Notes: a model not told the origin generated them from the sequence alone. 64,000 nt of DNA from Psychrobacter pasteurii (GCF_900162815.1 NZ_FUGD01000049.1:44708-108707), one strand, 5' to 3'. Counted from the stretch's first letter, positions 19,657-29,165 are shown. A program made the numbers and translations.

Positions 19657-20772
19657 ATGATAAAGAACACCAAATTTTGTAGTAATGCGAGCCTCGGTAC
19701 TATGGACCAAACAAACAATCAAATAGCCAGTGAAGTCTTAAGATTAAACTATAACGAAAACGCTTTGGGCATGCCTTTAAGTGCGCAACAAGCCATTACA
19801 GACCATTTGCAGTCGGCTTTTCGTTACCCTGATGAGTATCGAGTAAGGCTTATTGCTAAGCTGGCTGCCCTACATGGCCTCACTGTAGACCAAATTTCTA
19901 TGGGTAATGGATCGAGTGAAAATATTCAGTCGGTAATTCAAATGCTCAACACCCGAGCACTGGATCAGGGCGTAGCATTTCAAGTGATTATCCCCATCCC
20001 TACTTTCCATTTTGCTGAGTTATATGCTGATTTATTAGATATTGATGTGGTGAAAATCCCATTAATTGAGGAAGATTTCTCGATAGATATTGAGGCTATG
20101 CAGCAGGCGGCTGAAAGCTTTGATGGCATTAGCCTGATGTATTTAGTGAATCCCAATAACCCAACCTCTACCCTTATCAATACCGCTGATTTAAAACAAT
20201 GGATAGGCAATGCTCCAGAGACACATTACTTTTTGTTAGATGAAGCTTATGCCGACTATGTTCGAGACCCAAGCTTCGTCAGTGGCATTGAGTTTATTAA
20301 ACAAAAGCTCTCAAAAAACGTTATCGTTACTCGAACTTTTTCTAAGTTATACGCTATGGCAGGGCTGCGAGTCGGTTATGCAATCTCTGATGCGTCAACT
20401 ATTAAAGACATTGAGTCCTTCACCTCGCAAGACAATACCAATATTGCCGGTGCAGTTGCCGCAGTAGCGGCTTTGGAAGATACTGAGTTTAGAGACTTTG
20501 CTCTAAAGTCTAACAATGAGTCCCGTCTCATTGTCGAGCAGGCTCTAGATGAGCTAGGTCTACGTTATTTAGACAGCCAAGCGTGTTTTATATTGCATGA
20601 AATCTCCACCGAGGTGCCTTTATACGAGCAACGCATGGCTGAGCATAATATCTTTGTGGGACGTGAGTTTTTACCCATAAGAGGCTATAACCGTGTCTCT
20701 TTGGGTACCCCAGAGCAGATGCAGCGCTTTGTGGAAGTGCTAAAGCAGTTCCGTAGTAAAAACTGGATATAG
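19657..20772 (+). CDS. HisC-like PLP-dependent aminotransferase (class I/II)
   Basis: This cytoplasmic fold-type I aminotransferase of 371 residues resembles histidinol-phosphate aminotransferase. Visible features are LRLNYNENALGMP near residue 28, the cofactor-contacting YLVNPNNPTSTLI and DEAYADYV, and the PLP lysine in TRTFSKLYAMAGLRVGY. The ATG has an AAGGA site 9 bases upstream. It is not beside other histidine genes, so it may act on another amino acid or an amino alcohol phosphate. It is convergent with the carboxynorspermidine dehydrogenase gene and shares its terminator. Confidence 0.82.
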   Translation: MIKNTKFCSNASLGTMDQTNNQIASEVLRLNYNENALGMPLSAQQAITDHLQSAFRYPDEYRVRLIAKLAALHGLTVDQISMGNGSSENIQSVIQMLNTRALDQGVAFQVIIPIPTFHFAELYADLLDIDVVKIPLIEEDFSIDIEAMQQAAESFDGISLMYLVNPNNPTSTLINTADLKQWIGNAPETHYFLLDEAYADYVRDPSFVSGIEFIKQKLSKNVIVTRTFSKLYAMAGLRVGYAISDASTIKDIESFTSQDNTNIAGAVAAVAALEDTEFRDFALKSNNESRLIVEQALDELGLRYLDSQACFILHEISTEVPLYEQRMAEHNIFVGREFLPIRGYNRVSLGTPEQMQRFVEVLKQFRSKNWI

Positions 20773-20801
20773 CTATTTAAAACAGCCAAATTAAAACCGT
20801 C

Positions 20802-20842
20802 AAAAAAGAAGCCCCAACAACAAGTGCTGGGGCTTCTTTTTT
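20802..20842. terminator. bidirectional intrinsic terminator
   Basis: AAAAAAGAAGCCCCA and TGGGGCTTCTTTTTT form a perfect 15-bp stem with an 11-base loop, and T tracts occur in both directions. It serves the aminotransferase (plus) and the dehydrogenase (minus). Confidence 0.93.
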
Positions 20843-20880
20843 ATACCAATAGCTATATTAGCCTATTAGAATCTTATCTA

Positions 20881-22149
20881 TTAGATGTCAAACTCTAAAG
20901 GACGATCGCCCTGCTCATCTTGAATACGTGTTGGCAGACCAATGTTGTTCAATAGGTTGATAAATGGCTTAACATCTAATTCTTCAACGTTGGCCATGTG
21001 ACCCACATCCCACTCACCAGTAGCAACTAGCATAGCTGCTGCAACGGGTGGTACGCCTGCAGTATAAGAAATACCTTGGCTGCCCACTTCATTGTAAGCT
21101 TCTTTATGATCAGAGACGTTGTAGATGAAGATTTCAGTGTCTACACCGTTAATTTTACCTTTTACTTTGTCCCCAATACAGGTCTTACCTGTGTAGTTTG
21201 GCGCAAGTGAGCTTGGGTCTGGTAGTACCGCTTTTACCACTTTAAGTGGCACAACTTCTTGACCTTCAGCAGTAACTACTGGCTGCTCAGACAATAGACC
21301 TAGGTTTTGTAGTACGGTAAATACGTTGATGTAATGGTCACCAAAGCCCATCCAGAAACGGATGTTTGGCACATCTAAGTTGGCTGATAAAGAGTGAATT
21401 TCATCATGACCACTTAAGTAGCTGTTTTGCTCGCCCACAACGGGTAAGTCATCAGTACGTTTTACTTCAAACATTTTGTTTGATTGCCACTGGCTGTTTT
21501 GCCAAGAATAAACTGTACCGGTAAATTCACGGAAGTTAATCTCTGGGTCAAAGTTAGTAGCAAAGTACTTACCATGGCTACCGGCGTTGATATCAATAAT
21601 ATCAATATCTGTTACCGAGCCTTCATCCATCATGTCGTAACCGGCACGAGCATAAGCATTCACTACGCCTGGATCAAAACCTGCCCCTAAGATGGCAGTA
21701 ATGTTGTTTTGCTCACAGCGCTCTTTACGCTTCCACTCATAGTTAGCATACCAAGGTGGCGTCTCACAAATCTTACGAGGATCTTCGTGAATGGCCGTAT
21801 CGATATAAGCAGCACCCGTATTAATACAAGCTTCAAGTACTGTCATATTAACGAAAGCAGACCCCACGTTAATAACGATCTGGGTGCCTGTCTCTTTAAT
21901 TAGCTCAGCAACAGCTTCAGAGTCCATCGCATCAACCGCATGAGTATGTAACACTGCTGGTTGCTTAAAGCTGCCTTTTTCTTCAACGCTAGCTGCAATG
22001 GCATCACACTTCTCTTTGGTGCGTGAGGCGATATGTAGCTCACCCAACACATCATTATTCATTGCACATTTATGTGCAACAACTTGAGCTACGCCACCAG
22101 CGCCTATGATTAGGACGTTGCGTTTAGGGGTTTGAGCATTAGTAGTCAA
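20881..22149 (-). CDS. carboxynorspermidine/carboxyspermidine dehydrogenase (saccharopine dehydrogenase family)
   Basis: This NAD(P)H-dependent enzyme condenses aspartate semialdehyde with a diamine (putrescine or diaminopropane) to the carboxy-polyamine, the first step of the SAM-decarboxylase-independent spermidine route. The Rossmann motif IIGAGGVAQVVAHK is at the N-terminus, and the family features TAILGAGFDPGVVNAYA and a C-terminal YTAGVPPVAAAM follow. The start chosen is TTG at 22149, because a strong AAGGAGG lies 9 bases upstream and it begins 11 residues before the Rossmann motif. An upstream ATG at 22245 would add 32 unrelated residues. The partner decarboxylase gene lies upstream on the same strand. 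Confidence 0.88.
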   Translation of the reverse strand: MTTNAQTPKRNVLIIGAGGVAQVVAHKCAMNNDVLGELHIASRTKEKCDAIAASVEEKGSFKQPAVLHTHAVDAMDSEAVAELIKETGTQIVINVGSAFVNMTVLEACINTGAAYIDTAIHEDPRKICETPPWYANYEWKRKERCEQNNITAILGAGFDPGVVNAYARAGYDMMDEGSVTDIDIIDINAGSHGKYFATNFDPEINFREFTGTVYSWQNSQWQSNKMFEVKRTDDLPVVGEQNSYLSGHDEIHSLSANLDVPNIRFWMGFGDHYINVFTVLQNLGLLSEQPVVTAEGQEVVPLKVVKAVLPDPSSLAPNYTGKTCIGDKVKGKINGVDTEIFIYNVSDHKEAYNEVGSQGISYTAGVPPVAAAMLVATGEWDVGHMANVEELDVKPFINLLNNIGLPTRIQDEQGDRPLEFDI

Positions 22150-22535
22150 TCTGAAAATCCTCCTTAGTGGGTCAATTTCATCAAAATAGAATTGACACCG
22201 TGAGTGTTGTGCGTGAATTAAAAAGGAAGAATTGGGAAAACCCACGCACCCGAAATTTTAAATAACTCTGTTAATACAGATCTCTTTAGCTAATGGCTTT
22301 AAAAAAACATAAAAGCCGAGAAACTAAAAACGGAGCATTATAATGTCAAACTAAGATTTATGCGACAATAATTTAGGCTATTTTTTATGATTTTAACCGT
22401 AAGTTTTTGCCCCTTTAAATCAAAGCCTATTCTCTATAATGCCATGGATAACCTAGCTTAGGTAAAATAAAACCAAACCTTATAACAAATTAGGATTGAC
22501 TCATAATCTATCAGCCAGATTATCCAGTTTAGCCC
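22150..22535. other. gap between decarboxylase and dehydrogenase genes
   Basis: This gap of 386 bases lies between the two polyamine genes. On the minus strand a TATAAT lies at 22337-22342, with a TTGTCG 20 bases upstream; the spacing is longer than ideal. The dehydrogenase may therefore have its own promoter. No terminator-like hairpin or other element was found. Confidence 0.35.
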
Positions 22536-23690
22536 TTAAGACAAGCTGGCTTTAAAGTCTTCATAACCAAAGGTTTTTTGTACTTTTAGCTCGCCTTGCT
22601 CATTGCAGATAACGATGGAAGGCATGGCTACTCCATTAAACCAGTTCTTTTTGACCATGGTATAGCCGGCAGCATTGCCAAATGATACCGTATCACCGAT
22701 GGTTAACGGTTTATCTAAGGCATATTCACCAAAGATATCACCAGCCAAACAAGACTTACCATAGATGATGGTGCTATCGTCAGTCTGCTGCGAGGTGATA
22801 TGGCAAGCTTCGCCATTTATTTCTACCAAAGGTGCTGTCTCACGATAAATCAATAGATCCAGCATATGCGCTTCAATAGACGAGTCTACCACTGCCAGTG
22901 GCTTACCGTTATGCAAAGTATCTAGTACAGTGGTGACCAATTTAGCAGCGTTATGAATACAGGCCTCACCTGGCTCTAAGTAAACTTGTACGCCGTATTT
23001 TTCACTAAAACCTTTTAGTCGCTCGGCCAGTTTTTCTAATGGATAATCTGGAGCGATAAAGTGAATACCCCCACCTAGGCTTACCCACTCAAGCTGATGA
23101 AACAGCTCGCCAAATTTACTTTCAATGTCCTCTAGACTGGCACTAAAAGCCTCAAAGCTGTCATTTTCACAGTTGTTATGAATCATAACCCCAGTGATGT
23201 CTTCAAGCACAGGTTTGATTTTTTCGATATCGTGCTCACCCAAACGGCTAAACGGACGCGCTGGATCAGCAATGATAAACGAAGAGTTACTGGTTTTTGG
23301 GTTGATACGAAGACCTACAGGAATCCCCTGTGCTTTGGCCTTCTCCTTAAAAGCATGCAGCTGATTGAATGAGTTAAAGATGATTTTATCGGCATAAGTT
23401 AATACCTCATCAATCTCATCATGGCTATAAGCAACGCTATAAGCGTGCGTCTCTTTGTCATCGCCAAACTCTTCTTTACCCAAACGTACTTCGTTCAAGG
23501 AAGAAGAGGTAGTGCCATGCAAATAAGGCTTCATCTCATCAAATACGCCCCAAGTGGCAAAGCACTTAAGCGCCAATAAAGCCTTTGCACCCGACAGGTC
23601 ACAAAGACGCTGTACGATTTGTAGATTTTGCTTCAACGCGGCAATATCAATTTGATAGTAAGGGGTTTTTAGCATAGGTTCTTTTTGCAT
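22536..23690 (-). CDS. nspC: carboxynorspermidine/carboxyspermidine decarboxylase
   Basis: This PLP enzyme of the alanine racemase-like fold III type decarboxylates carboxynorspermidine or carboxyspermidine to the polyamine. The 384-residue protein shows the PLP lysine in LLALKCFATW near residue 43, the phosphate-binding SLGGGIHF, and the C-terminal EPGEACIHN and AAGYTMVKKNWFNG. The ATG at 23690 follows AGGAAG by six bases; an ATG five codons in is less well supported. The dehydrogenase lies downstream on the same strand. The product could be spermidine or norspermidine; the genes do not decide. Confidence 0.92.
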   Translation of the reverse strand: MQKEPMLKTPYYQIDIAALKQNLQIVQRLCDLSGAKALLALKCFATWGVFDEMKPYLHGTTSSSLNEVRLGKEEFGDDKETHAYSVAYSHDEIDEVLTYADKIIFNSFNQLHAFKEKAKAQGIPVGLRINPKTSNSSFIIADPARPFSRLGEHDIEKIKPVLEDITGVMIHNNCENDSFEAFSASLEDIESKFGELFHQLEWVSLGGGIHFIAPDYPLEKLAERLKGFSEKYGVQVYLEPGEACIHNAAKLVTTVLDTLHNGKPLAVVDSSIEAHMLDLLIYRETAPLVEINGEACHITSQQTDDSTIIYGKSCLAGDIFGEYALDKPLTIGDTVSFGNAAGYTMVKKNWFNGVAMPSIVICNEQGELKVQKTFGYEDFKASLS

Positions 23691-23919
23691 GGAGGGCTTC
23701 CTACATTAAGTAGCGGATGTGAAGTAAACGACAACCGTTATATGTGGTGGGTATTGCTCAATTACAATGGCTTAAGTAACACTAATAACTTAGGTAACAC
23801 TGCGCCACTGAATTTATAAAAAAGGAGCGAATTATAAGAACAGTGACCCAACATAGCAAATGATTTAACTATCAGCTTACAACCTTTGATAATTCTTAAC
23901 AGCTCCTACACCTTTTGCG

Positions 23920-24438
23920 TTATTCATCAATCCCTTTTAACTCAAAGCTAAGCTTATCTGCCTCAGGGTGGAAGGCATAACATATGGCTTGCTTATGGCC
24001 TAGCTTCCAGCTTTCACGGGTAGGAAATAAGACTGACATTTCATAGAAGGAGTCTTTATAACTTTTGCCGATATAATCTTCGAACTCATCTTCACACACG
24101 TCAAGCATCTCTTCAAAGAAGGCGTCTGTGTCTAGCTTGGCCTCAGATTTTTCCGGTAAAGAATGAATATAATAAACTTCATTATCATGGGGAGCCTTAC
24201 AGGACACCGACTCTAAAGCCAGGTGGGTAATGGCGGCATTTGAGCCTTCATCAATCTGGGTGTCTTCAGGATTGGCATCATTAAAGCACATGCCCACAAA
24301 TGCATCCTCAAAACCTTGCGAAATCGGTTGGGTATTATCTTCAGCATTGCTACATCCAGAAGTTAAAATAGCCATCATTAAGGTGCTGACAACTGCAGGA
24401 ACAGATAGCTTACGTCTGTCTGTATTAAACTTGATCAA
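23920..24438 (-). CDS. lipoprotein with septum-formation-like domain
   Basis: This predicted lipoprotein of 172 residues has a hydrophobic stretch ending at LTSGC near residue 29. The mature part resembles the Septum_form (PF13845) domain: VGMCFND, VSCKAPHDNEVYYI, CEDEFEDYIG and AICYAFHP place four cysteines that could form two disulfides in the periplasm. The domain is best known from actinobacterial membrane proteins; its function is unclear. It begins 32 bases after the VWA gene, so it is probably co-transcribed with the VWA/MoxR pair. The domain assignment is from memory of the family pattern. Confidence 0.65.
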   Translation of the reverse strand: MIKFNTDRRKLSVPAVVSTLMMAILTSGCSNAEDNTQPISQGFEDAFVGMCFNDANPEDTQIDEGSNAAITHLALESVSCKAPHDNEVYYIHSLPEKSEAKLDTDAFFEEMLDVCEDEFEDYIGKSYKDSFYEMSVLFPTRESWKLGHKQAICYAFHPEADKLSFELKGIDE

Positions 24439-24470
24439 TTTATTTCCTTTTAAGGTTCAATAGTTTTTTA

Positions 24471-25703
24471 TTATCTGGCCAAATACTCGGTCATCTCTTC
24501 TACCCCATGTAGAGTCATTGGATACATATGACCTTCCATCAGCTTTTTAATCTCGCCAATAGTGTGGGTGTAGTCCCAATAAGCAGGGTCTTCAGGGTTA
24601 AGCCAAGCCACTTTATCAAAATGCTCAAGCACTCTTTTTAACCAAACCACACCTGGCTCGGCGTTCATATACTCAACGCTACCCCCTACTGAAAATAATT
24701 CATAAGGCGACATCGAGGCATCACCAACGAAGATTACTCGGTATTCACGACCATATTTTTGTAACAGCTCCATGGTCGGTGTACGCTCGGCATGACGGCG
24801 CTGATTGTTTTTCCACACAAAGTCATAAAGGCAGTTGTGAAAGTAATAAAACTCTAGGGTTTTAAACTCATTTTTCGCCGCTGAGAACAGCTTCTCTAAC
24901 GCTTCAATGTGAATGTCCATACTGCCGCCCACATCAAACAACATAAGTACTTTGACTCTGTTGCGACGCTCAGGCTGCATGTGGATATCTAATACCCCTT
25001 TTTGTGCAGTCCGCTTGATGGTTTCTTTGACATCTAGCTCATCAGCACTGCCGGTTCGGGCAAATTGACGCAGATTACGTAGCGCCATTTGTAGCTGACG
25101 CGTCCCTAACTGCTTGTCATCATCTAGGTCCCGGTATTTACGCTGCTCCCAAACTTTAACCGCACTACGCTTACGCGATTCACCACCGACGCGCACCCCT
25201 TCAGGATGATCACCATAAGCACCAAAAGGAGAGCTACCGCCGGTGCCTACCCATTTACTCCCGCCTTGATGACGCTCTTTTTGCTCTTTTAGACGCTCTT
25301 CAAGCGCCTTCATCAACTCTTCAAGTGAGCCGTATTTTTTTAGCAATCGGCGCTGCTCTTCGGTAAGGTTTTTGGGATCCAGCTTAAGCTCTAACCACTC
25401 TTTTGGAATATCAGTGAGCTTCGCCATCAGTTCATCGATATCTAAGCTATCTACGCCGTCGAAGTAATCGGCCATAGCACGGTCAAACTTATCAAAATGC
25501 CGCTCATCTTTGACCATGCACAGCTTAATCAGACGGTACATATCCTCCCGACTGGCAAAGTACCACAGGTCTTTATCTTCAGGAAAGTCAGGGTGCGGCT
25601 GACGCATAAGCCCCTTATCAAGCGCAGCATTTAAGTCAAGCAGCTCACGCGTACTGACTGGCACCCCATAAGTGCGCAAGGTATAAAACAGTTTTACAAA
25701 CAT
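24471..25703 (-). CDS. VWA domain-containing CoxE-like protein
   Basis: This cytoplasmic protein of 410 residues carries a C-terminal von Willebrand A-like domain of the CoxE type. The N-terminal part is helical (FYTLRTYGVPVSTRELLDL), followed by a charged region and a Gly-rich stretch around 145-165. The metal-site motif appears as MLFDVGGSMD, with the more common DxSxS replaced by DVGGS. It pairs with the MoxR ATPase gene upstream. Such MoxR-VWA pairs act as chaperones that insert metals or remodel complexes; the client here is unknown. The lipoprotein gene follows after 32 bases. Confidence 0.88.
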   Translation of the reverse strand: MFVKLFYTLRTYGVPVSTRELLDLNAALDKGLMRQPHPDFPEDKDLWYFASREDMYRLIKLCMVKDERHFDKFDRAMADYFDGVDSLDIDELMAKLTDIPKEWLELKLDPKNLTEEQRRLLKKYGSLEELMKALEERLKEQKERHQGGSKWVGTGGSSPFGAYGDHPEGVRVGGESRKRSAVKVWEQRKYRDLDDDKQLGTRQLQMALRNLRQFARTGSADELDVKETIKRTAQKGVLDIHMQPERRNRVKVLMLFDVGGSMDIHIEALEKLFSAAKNEFKTLEFYYFHNCLYDFVWKNNQRRHAERTPTMELLQKYGREYRVIFVGDASMSPYELFSVGGSVEYMNAEPGVVWLKRVLEHFDKVAWLNPEDPAYWDYTHTIGEIKKLMEGHMYPMTLHGVEEMTEYLAR

Positions 25704-25804
25704 ATCAGCCTAGCCTTTTGATGTTGCTGACCTAATTTGATACATCCAATTTAAGGTCAGCAAATCATAGTTGATCAACATCAGAGTATTCAGTTAGCGC
25801 GTAA

Positions 25805-26680
25805 CTAGCGACGCATCATATTGGCAAAACGCTGCAATAAGGTGATGTCTGCCTCATTTTTTAACAGGGCGCCATATAAAGGTGGAATAGACTTCTCACC
25901 GCGTAAGTTCTCCTCCAGCTCTTGTTGCGCCATATCATCAGCCAATAGCAGAGTTAACCAATCCACCAATTCAGAGGTTGAAGGCGGCTTTTTCAGACCT
26001 TGTAGATTACGTAGCTTATAGAAGATATCTAGTGCATCATTAACCAGTTTTTCTTGGATACCTGGGAAATGAACATCAACGATCTGACGCATGGTCTGTT
26101 CGTCTGGGAAGTCAATGTAATGGAAGAAGCAGCGACGTAAAAAGGCATCAGGCAGCTCTTTTTCGTTGTTTGAGGTAATGATAACGACAGGACGTTTATC
26201 TGCGGTAATGGTTTCACCGGTTTCATAAACATAAAACGACATCTTATCTAGCTCATGTAATAAGTCGTTAGGGAATTCGATATCGGCTTTATCAATCTCA
26301 TCAATCAATAACACACTACGCTCATCTGAGGTGAAGGCTTCCCATAATTTACCTGGCTTGATGTAGTTGTTGATGTCATACACTTTATCATCACCCAACT
26401 GCGAATCGCGTAAGCGCGATACTGCATCGTATTCATACAAGCCCTGCTCGGCTTTGGTAGTTGACTTAATGTGCCAAGTAATCAGCGGCATGCCTAAGCT
26501 TTGTGCCACCTCTTCCGCCAATAAAGTTTTACCGGTACCAGGCTCACCTTTAATAAGTAGCGGCTTTTGTAAAGTAATGGCCGCATTAACCGCCAATTGT
26601 AAGTCATCGGTAGCAATGTAGCTTTGAGTGCCCGTAAACTCATTACTCGGATTCTGAGCATCATTATTGGATTGCGTCAT
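25805..26680 (-). CDS. MoxR family AAA+ ATPase
   Basis: This is a hexameric AAA+ ATPase of the MoxR type, 291 residues. Walker A is GEPGTGKTLLAEE near residue 41, Walker B LLIDEIDKAD, sensor 1 in VIITSNNEKELPDA, and the arginine finger region DAFLRRCFFHY follows. A C-terminal lid domain ends in ADITLLQRFANMMRR. It works with the VWA-domain protein encoded 101 bases downstream. Client complexes of such pairs vary, and no obvious one is encoded next to it. Confidence 0.93.
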   Translation of the reverse strand: MTQSNNDAQNPSNEFTGTQSYIATDDLQLAVNAAITLQKPLLIKGEPGTGKTLLAEEVAQSLGMPLITWHIKSTTKAEQGLYEYDAVSRLRDSQLGDDKVYDINNYIKPGKLWEAFTSDERSVLLIDEIDKADIEFPNDLLHELDKMSFYVYETGETITADKRPVVIITSNNEKELPDAFLRRCFFHYIDFPDEQTMRQIVDVHFPGIQEKLVNDALDIFYKLRNLQGLKKPPSTSELVDWLTLLLADDMAQQELEENLRGEKSIPPLYGALLKNEADITLLQRFANMMRR

Positions 26681-26957
26681 AATTATTATCTCGCTAAGTT
26701 TATTGTGTATGGAGGATTTAAATATAGGTTAAGCAGAGGCTGGGTTTATAGGTTGTTTATTTCACTCTGCTACTAACATATTAGATAGCTGAGGAAATAT
26801 CAAACTACTTTTAAAACCTTGGTTTATCTACCAGATTTCTTTTTTTGGAAGGAAGAAGCAGTGGTTCTCAATTTTAGAGACCAACAGTATGCACTGCTGA
26901 CCTCTATATAAACTAACTAATAAACTAACTCTTGTATTGTGAGATTTATCAGTCTCA

Positions 26958-27632
26958 TTAAGAGTCTTTTTTATCTGTCGTAGAAGACTGTGTTGCGTTG
27001 GTTTCTTTATCTAGGCCTGGCTTAGAGCTGCTTTTTAAGGAGCTCTCTGCTGCCGCTTCTTTAGCCAAGGGCACCTCTCGCTTTTGTTTGGTCAGCTCAG
27101 GCTCGTTTTGTACTTCCGCCTCTCCTTGTACCAAATTCACATAATTGGCTGAAGCCAGCTGCATGTTGGCTTTTTCGTCAGCTAAAGCTTGTTCACGAGA
27201 CTGGTCCGCACTTTTCTCAACGATATTTTTAATCATTTGCCAAATAAAGCCCAATACCAGACCCACCGAAAATACCACTAAGATAGGCAGTAGGCTACGA
27301 AGTGCCAGTCCTGGCTCTTTCATTAAGATACCGTAGATGACACCAATACTGGCAGGAGCGATTTCACCCGTATTACCTGCAGCAGAGCCTGGCGCCAACA
27401 ATATAGAGAACAAAGCTAGCCAGCTCATGCCGCCTAAAGGACTGGGCAGAACTCTAACGATAAATAACCACAATAAAAGGACAATGGCAGAAAATCCGAC
27501 ATAGGCATATATTGGCAACATATCGGGTGGCACATCAGCCACTAAGTTACTCCACCAAATCGTTAGTCGGCTCACTGAATCGCTGATTTCATCCAGCGGC
27601 AAATTAATAACAATATTGCGTAACCATTCCAT
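26958..27632 (-). CDS. hypothetical membrane protein with charged C-terminal tail
   Basis: I do not recognise this 224-residue protein. An amphipathic N-terminus is followed by three hydrophobic segments at about 41-62, 68-80 with 90-103, and 112-134. A hydrophilic, probably coiled-coil, cytoplasmic tail (about 135-224) is rich in Lys, Glu, Ala and Ser. The codon use resembles its neighbours. It is separated by 277 bases from the MoxR gene downstream, so it may be a separate unit. It is likely a lineage-specific inner-membrane protein. Confidence 0.7.
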   Translation of the reverse strand: MEWLRNIVINLPLDEISDSVSRLTIWWSNLVADVPPDMLPIYAYVGFSAIVLLLWLFIVRVLPSPLGGMSWLALFSILLAPGSAAGNTGEIAPASIGVIYGILMKEPGLALRSLLPILVVFSVGLVLGFIWQMIKNIVEKSADQSREQALADEKANMQLASANYVNLVQGEAEVQNEPELTKQKREVPLAKEAAAESSLKSSSKPGLDKETNATQSSTTDKKDS

Positions 27633-27884
27633 GCAATGCTCAGTCTACTAGTTAATTAAAGTTAAATTAAACGTACTGCTGTAATCTATTTGGGTATTAC
27701 CAAGCAGTAATAGGTCGGGTTTAAGTTCGCATATTCTACCACGACTCAGTTAATAATAAACCAAATCACAGCAGGCATAATAGCCAACAGTCCCCTCTTT
27801 ACAACCGCCCTCATTTTTTATAATAAGTGCTAGCTTGTATTTTAAATGTTTTCTACAACAATTGAAAAAGTTAAATTTCAACAA

Positions 27885-28205
27885 TTAGTCGTAACGCTTA
27901 TCCTGAGAATCTTTCATTCGAGCTTGGGCTTGAGCCAATAACACATCTGACGGTGGGGTCTGCACGAAATATCCTTGCGAGTTAAGTTTCTCTAGCACTT
28001 CATTTTTATCTACTCGGGCGAGTTTTTTGGTCTCTGCCAAATCCAGATGCATTAAAAACTTAGCTTCGCCTAAGCTTTTGCGCAAATCTTTTGGTAAAAC
28101 TCCCAACCAATCCTTAATTTCATCTGTGTCATCAGGATAGTCAGGTCTTGCTATATAAACGTACATTTCGCTGTGCTTAGGGAATTTATAAATATCGCAA
28201 TGCAT
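27885..28205 (-). CDS. YcgL domain-containing protein
   Basis: This small cytoplasmic protein of 106 residues matches the YcgL family: MHCDIYKFPKHSEMYVYIAR, then LPKDLRKSLGEAKFLMHLDL and a C-terminal EKLNSQGYFVQTPP. Its biochemical function is unknown. In many gammaproteobacteria ycgL lies next to the RNase D gene; here rnd is about 8.5 kb away, so the pair has been separated. It faces away from the glycine riboswitch. Confidence 0.88.
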   Translation of the reverse strand: MHCDIYKFPKHSEMYVYIARPDYPDDTDEIKDWLGVLPKDLRKSLGEAKFLMHLDLAETKKLARVDKNEVLEKLNSQGYFVQTPPSDVLLAQAQARMKDSQDKRYD

Positions 28206-28582
28206 TACAGGTTACCTTTTGATGTTTTCTTTATATTTGACTCTATGTGTGTCTAAGTCGGTATTATGTCTAATCTAGCGTACTGGTTAAAACTATATAC
28301 TAGTTAAAACCATATAATACAGTAGTAGGTCTGTGAAAGTCGCTTATAATAACCAATGTACTAACAATCTGCTAATAAACTCAATGTCAGATAAAACATA
28401 AATGTGGTTTTGATGAATATTTACTTAGGCTAAACTTTAAATTACTGCAAATAAATAGCAGTTATGGTGATTTAATTTTACAGCACAAACCCTGTTTTAG
28501 ACGTGGTTTTATCAAGGCTGGCAAAATGCTTAGCATTTGTGACTTGTAAAATAGGTTCGCACCTTTCATAATAAGGGCGTTT

Positions 28583-29023
28583 TTCAGGAGAGCGCAGTAG
28601 CCTTTTTGACCCTAAGCAAAGCGGATGACATCGTATAAATATCACTCGATGTTCACTAAGCCCTGCTAGGGTTATTAAACTCGACTGCCACCGAAGGCGT
28701 AAGCACCCTGCCAATCGCTCAGGTAACCGGACTGAATAACTCATTAACCCACCGCATGCTATATCACTCATGTATGGAAGGGTCTAAGCCTTAGCCTATA
28801 TACCTTTATATTTTTATCTCTCAGGCAAGGTAAGACAACAATGACAAATCTGGAGAGTGGTACTTAGTATTGTAAGTACCCACCGAAGGGGAAAAGATAG
28901 CGGTGATCAGCCACTATCGAAAATCTCAGGTAACAGGACAGATGGGGCAAATAAGTAATTCGAGACTCTTTATCAGTAATAACTGATAAGGCAGATAGCT
29001 CGTCGACTTATTTGCCTTTTTTT
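28583..29023 (+). promoter_or_regulatory. glycine riboswitch with two complete aptamers and a half-aptamer remnant
   Basis: This RNA leader of gcvT senses glycine. Aptamer I spans 28583-28736: P1 TTCAG/CTGAA, P2 GAGCG/CGCTC, and the conserved CACCGAAGGCG and CGCTCAGG. Its P3 arm is about 90 bases, built from ACCCTA/TAGGGT and GACATCG/CGATGTT. Aptamer II spans 28848-28943 with GGAGAG, CACCGAAGGGG and TCTCAGGTAACAGGACAG and is close to consensus. The roughly 110-base linker holds a third 3' half (ATCTCTCAGGCAAGG at 28816-28830) without a matching 5' half. A large terminator follows. Known gcv glycine riboswitches usually turn expression on with glycine. Confidence 0.93.
28946..29023 (+). terminator. 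terminator (expression platform) of the glycine riboswitch
   Basis: GGCAAATAAGT and ACTTATTTGCC close an 11-bp outer stem with an inner arm CGAG/CTCG and TTATCAGT/ACTGATAA, followed by seven T residues. It starts three bases after aptamer II, so glycine binding can plausibly compete with its left arm. Confidence 0.9.
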
Positions 29024-29165
29024 ATGCCCTTTTTAGGCTTAGCTTACCAAAGTGCAGTTCAGCCTATTTTTAAAACCGAATATTTTTGTCTCTGAATCGT
29101 ATACGATACAGTAGTTATTTACTTAGTTTATTCATTGCTTTTATCACTAACCACAAGGATTTGTC

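Noticed and set aside
28478..28771. 97-codon open frame on the minus strand
   Set aside because: It lies antisense to aptamer I of the glycine riboswitch, has no ribosome site, and its protein has no recognisable features. The RNA structure explains the sequence constraint.
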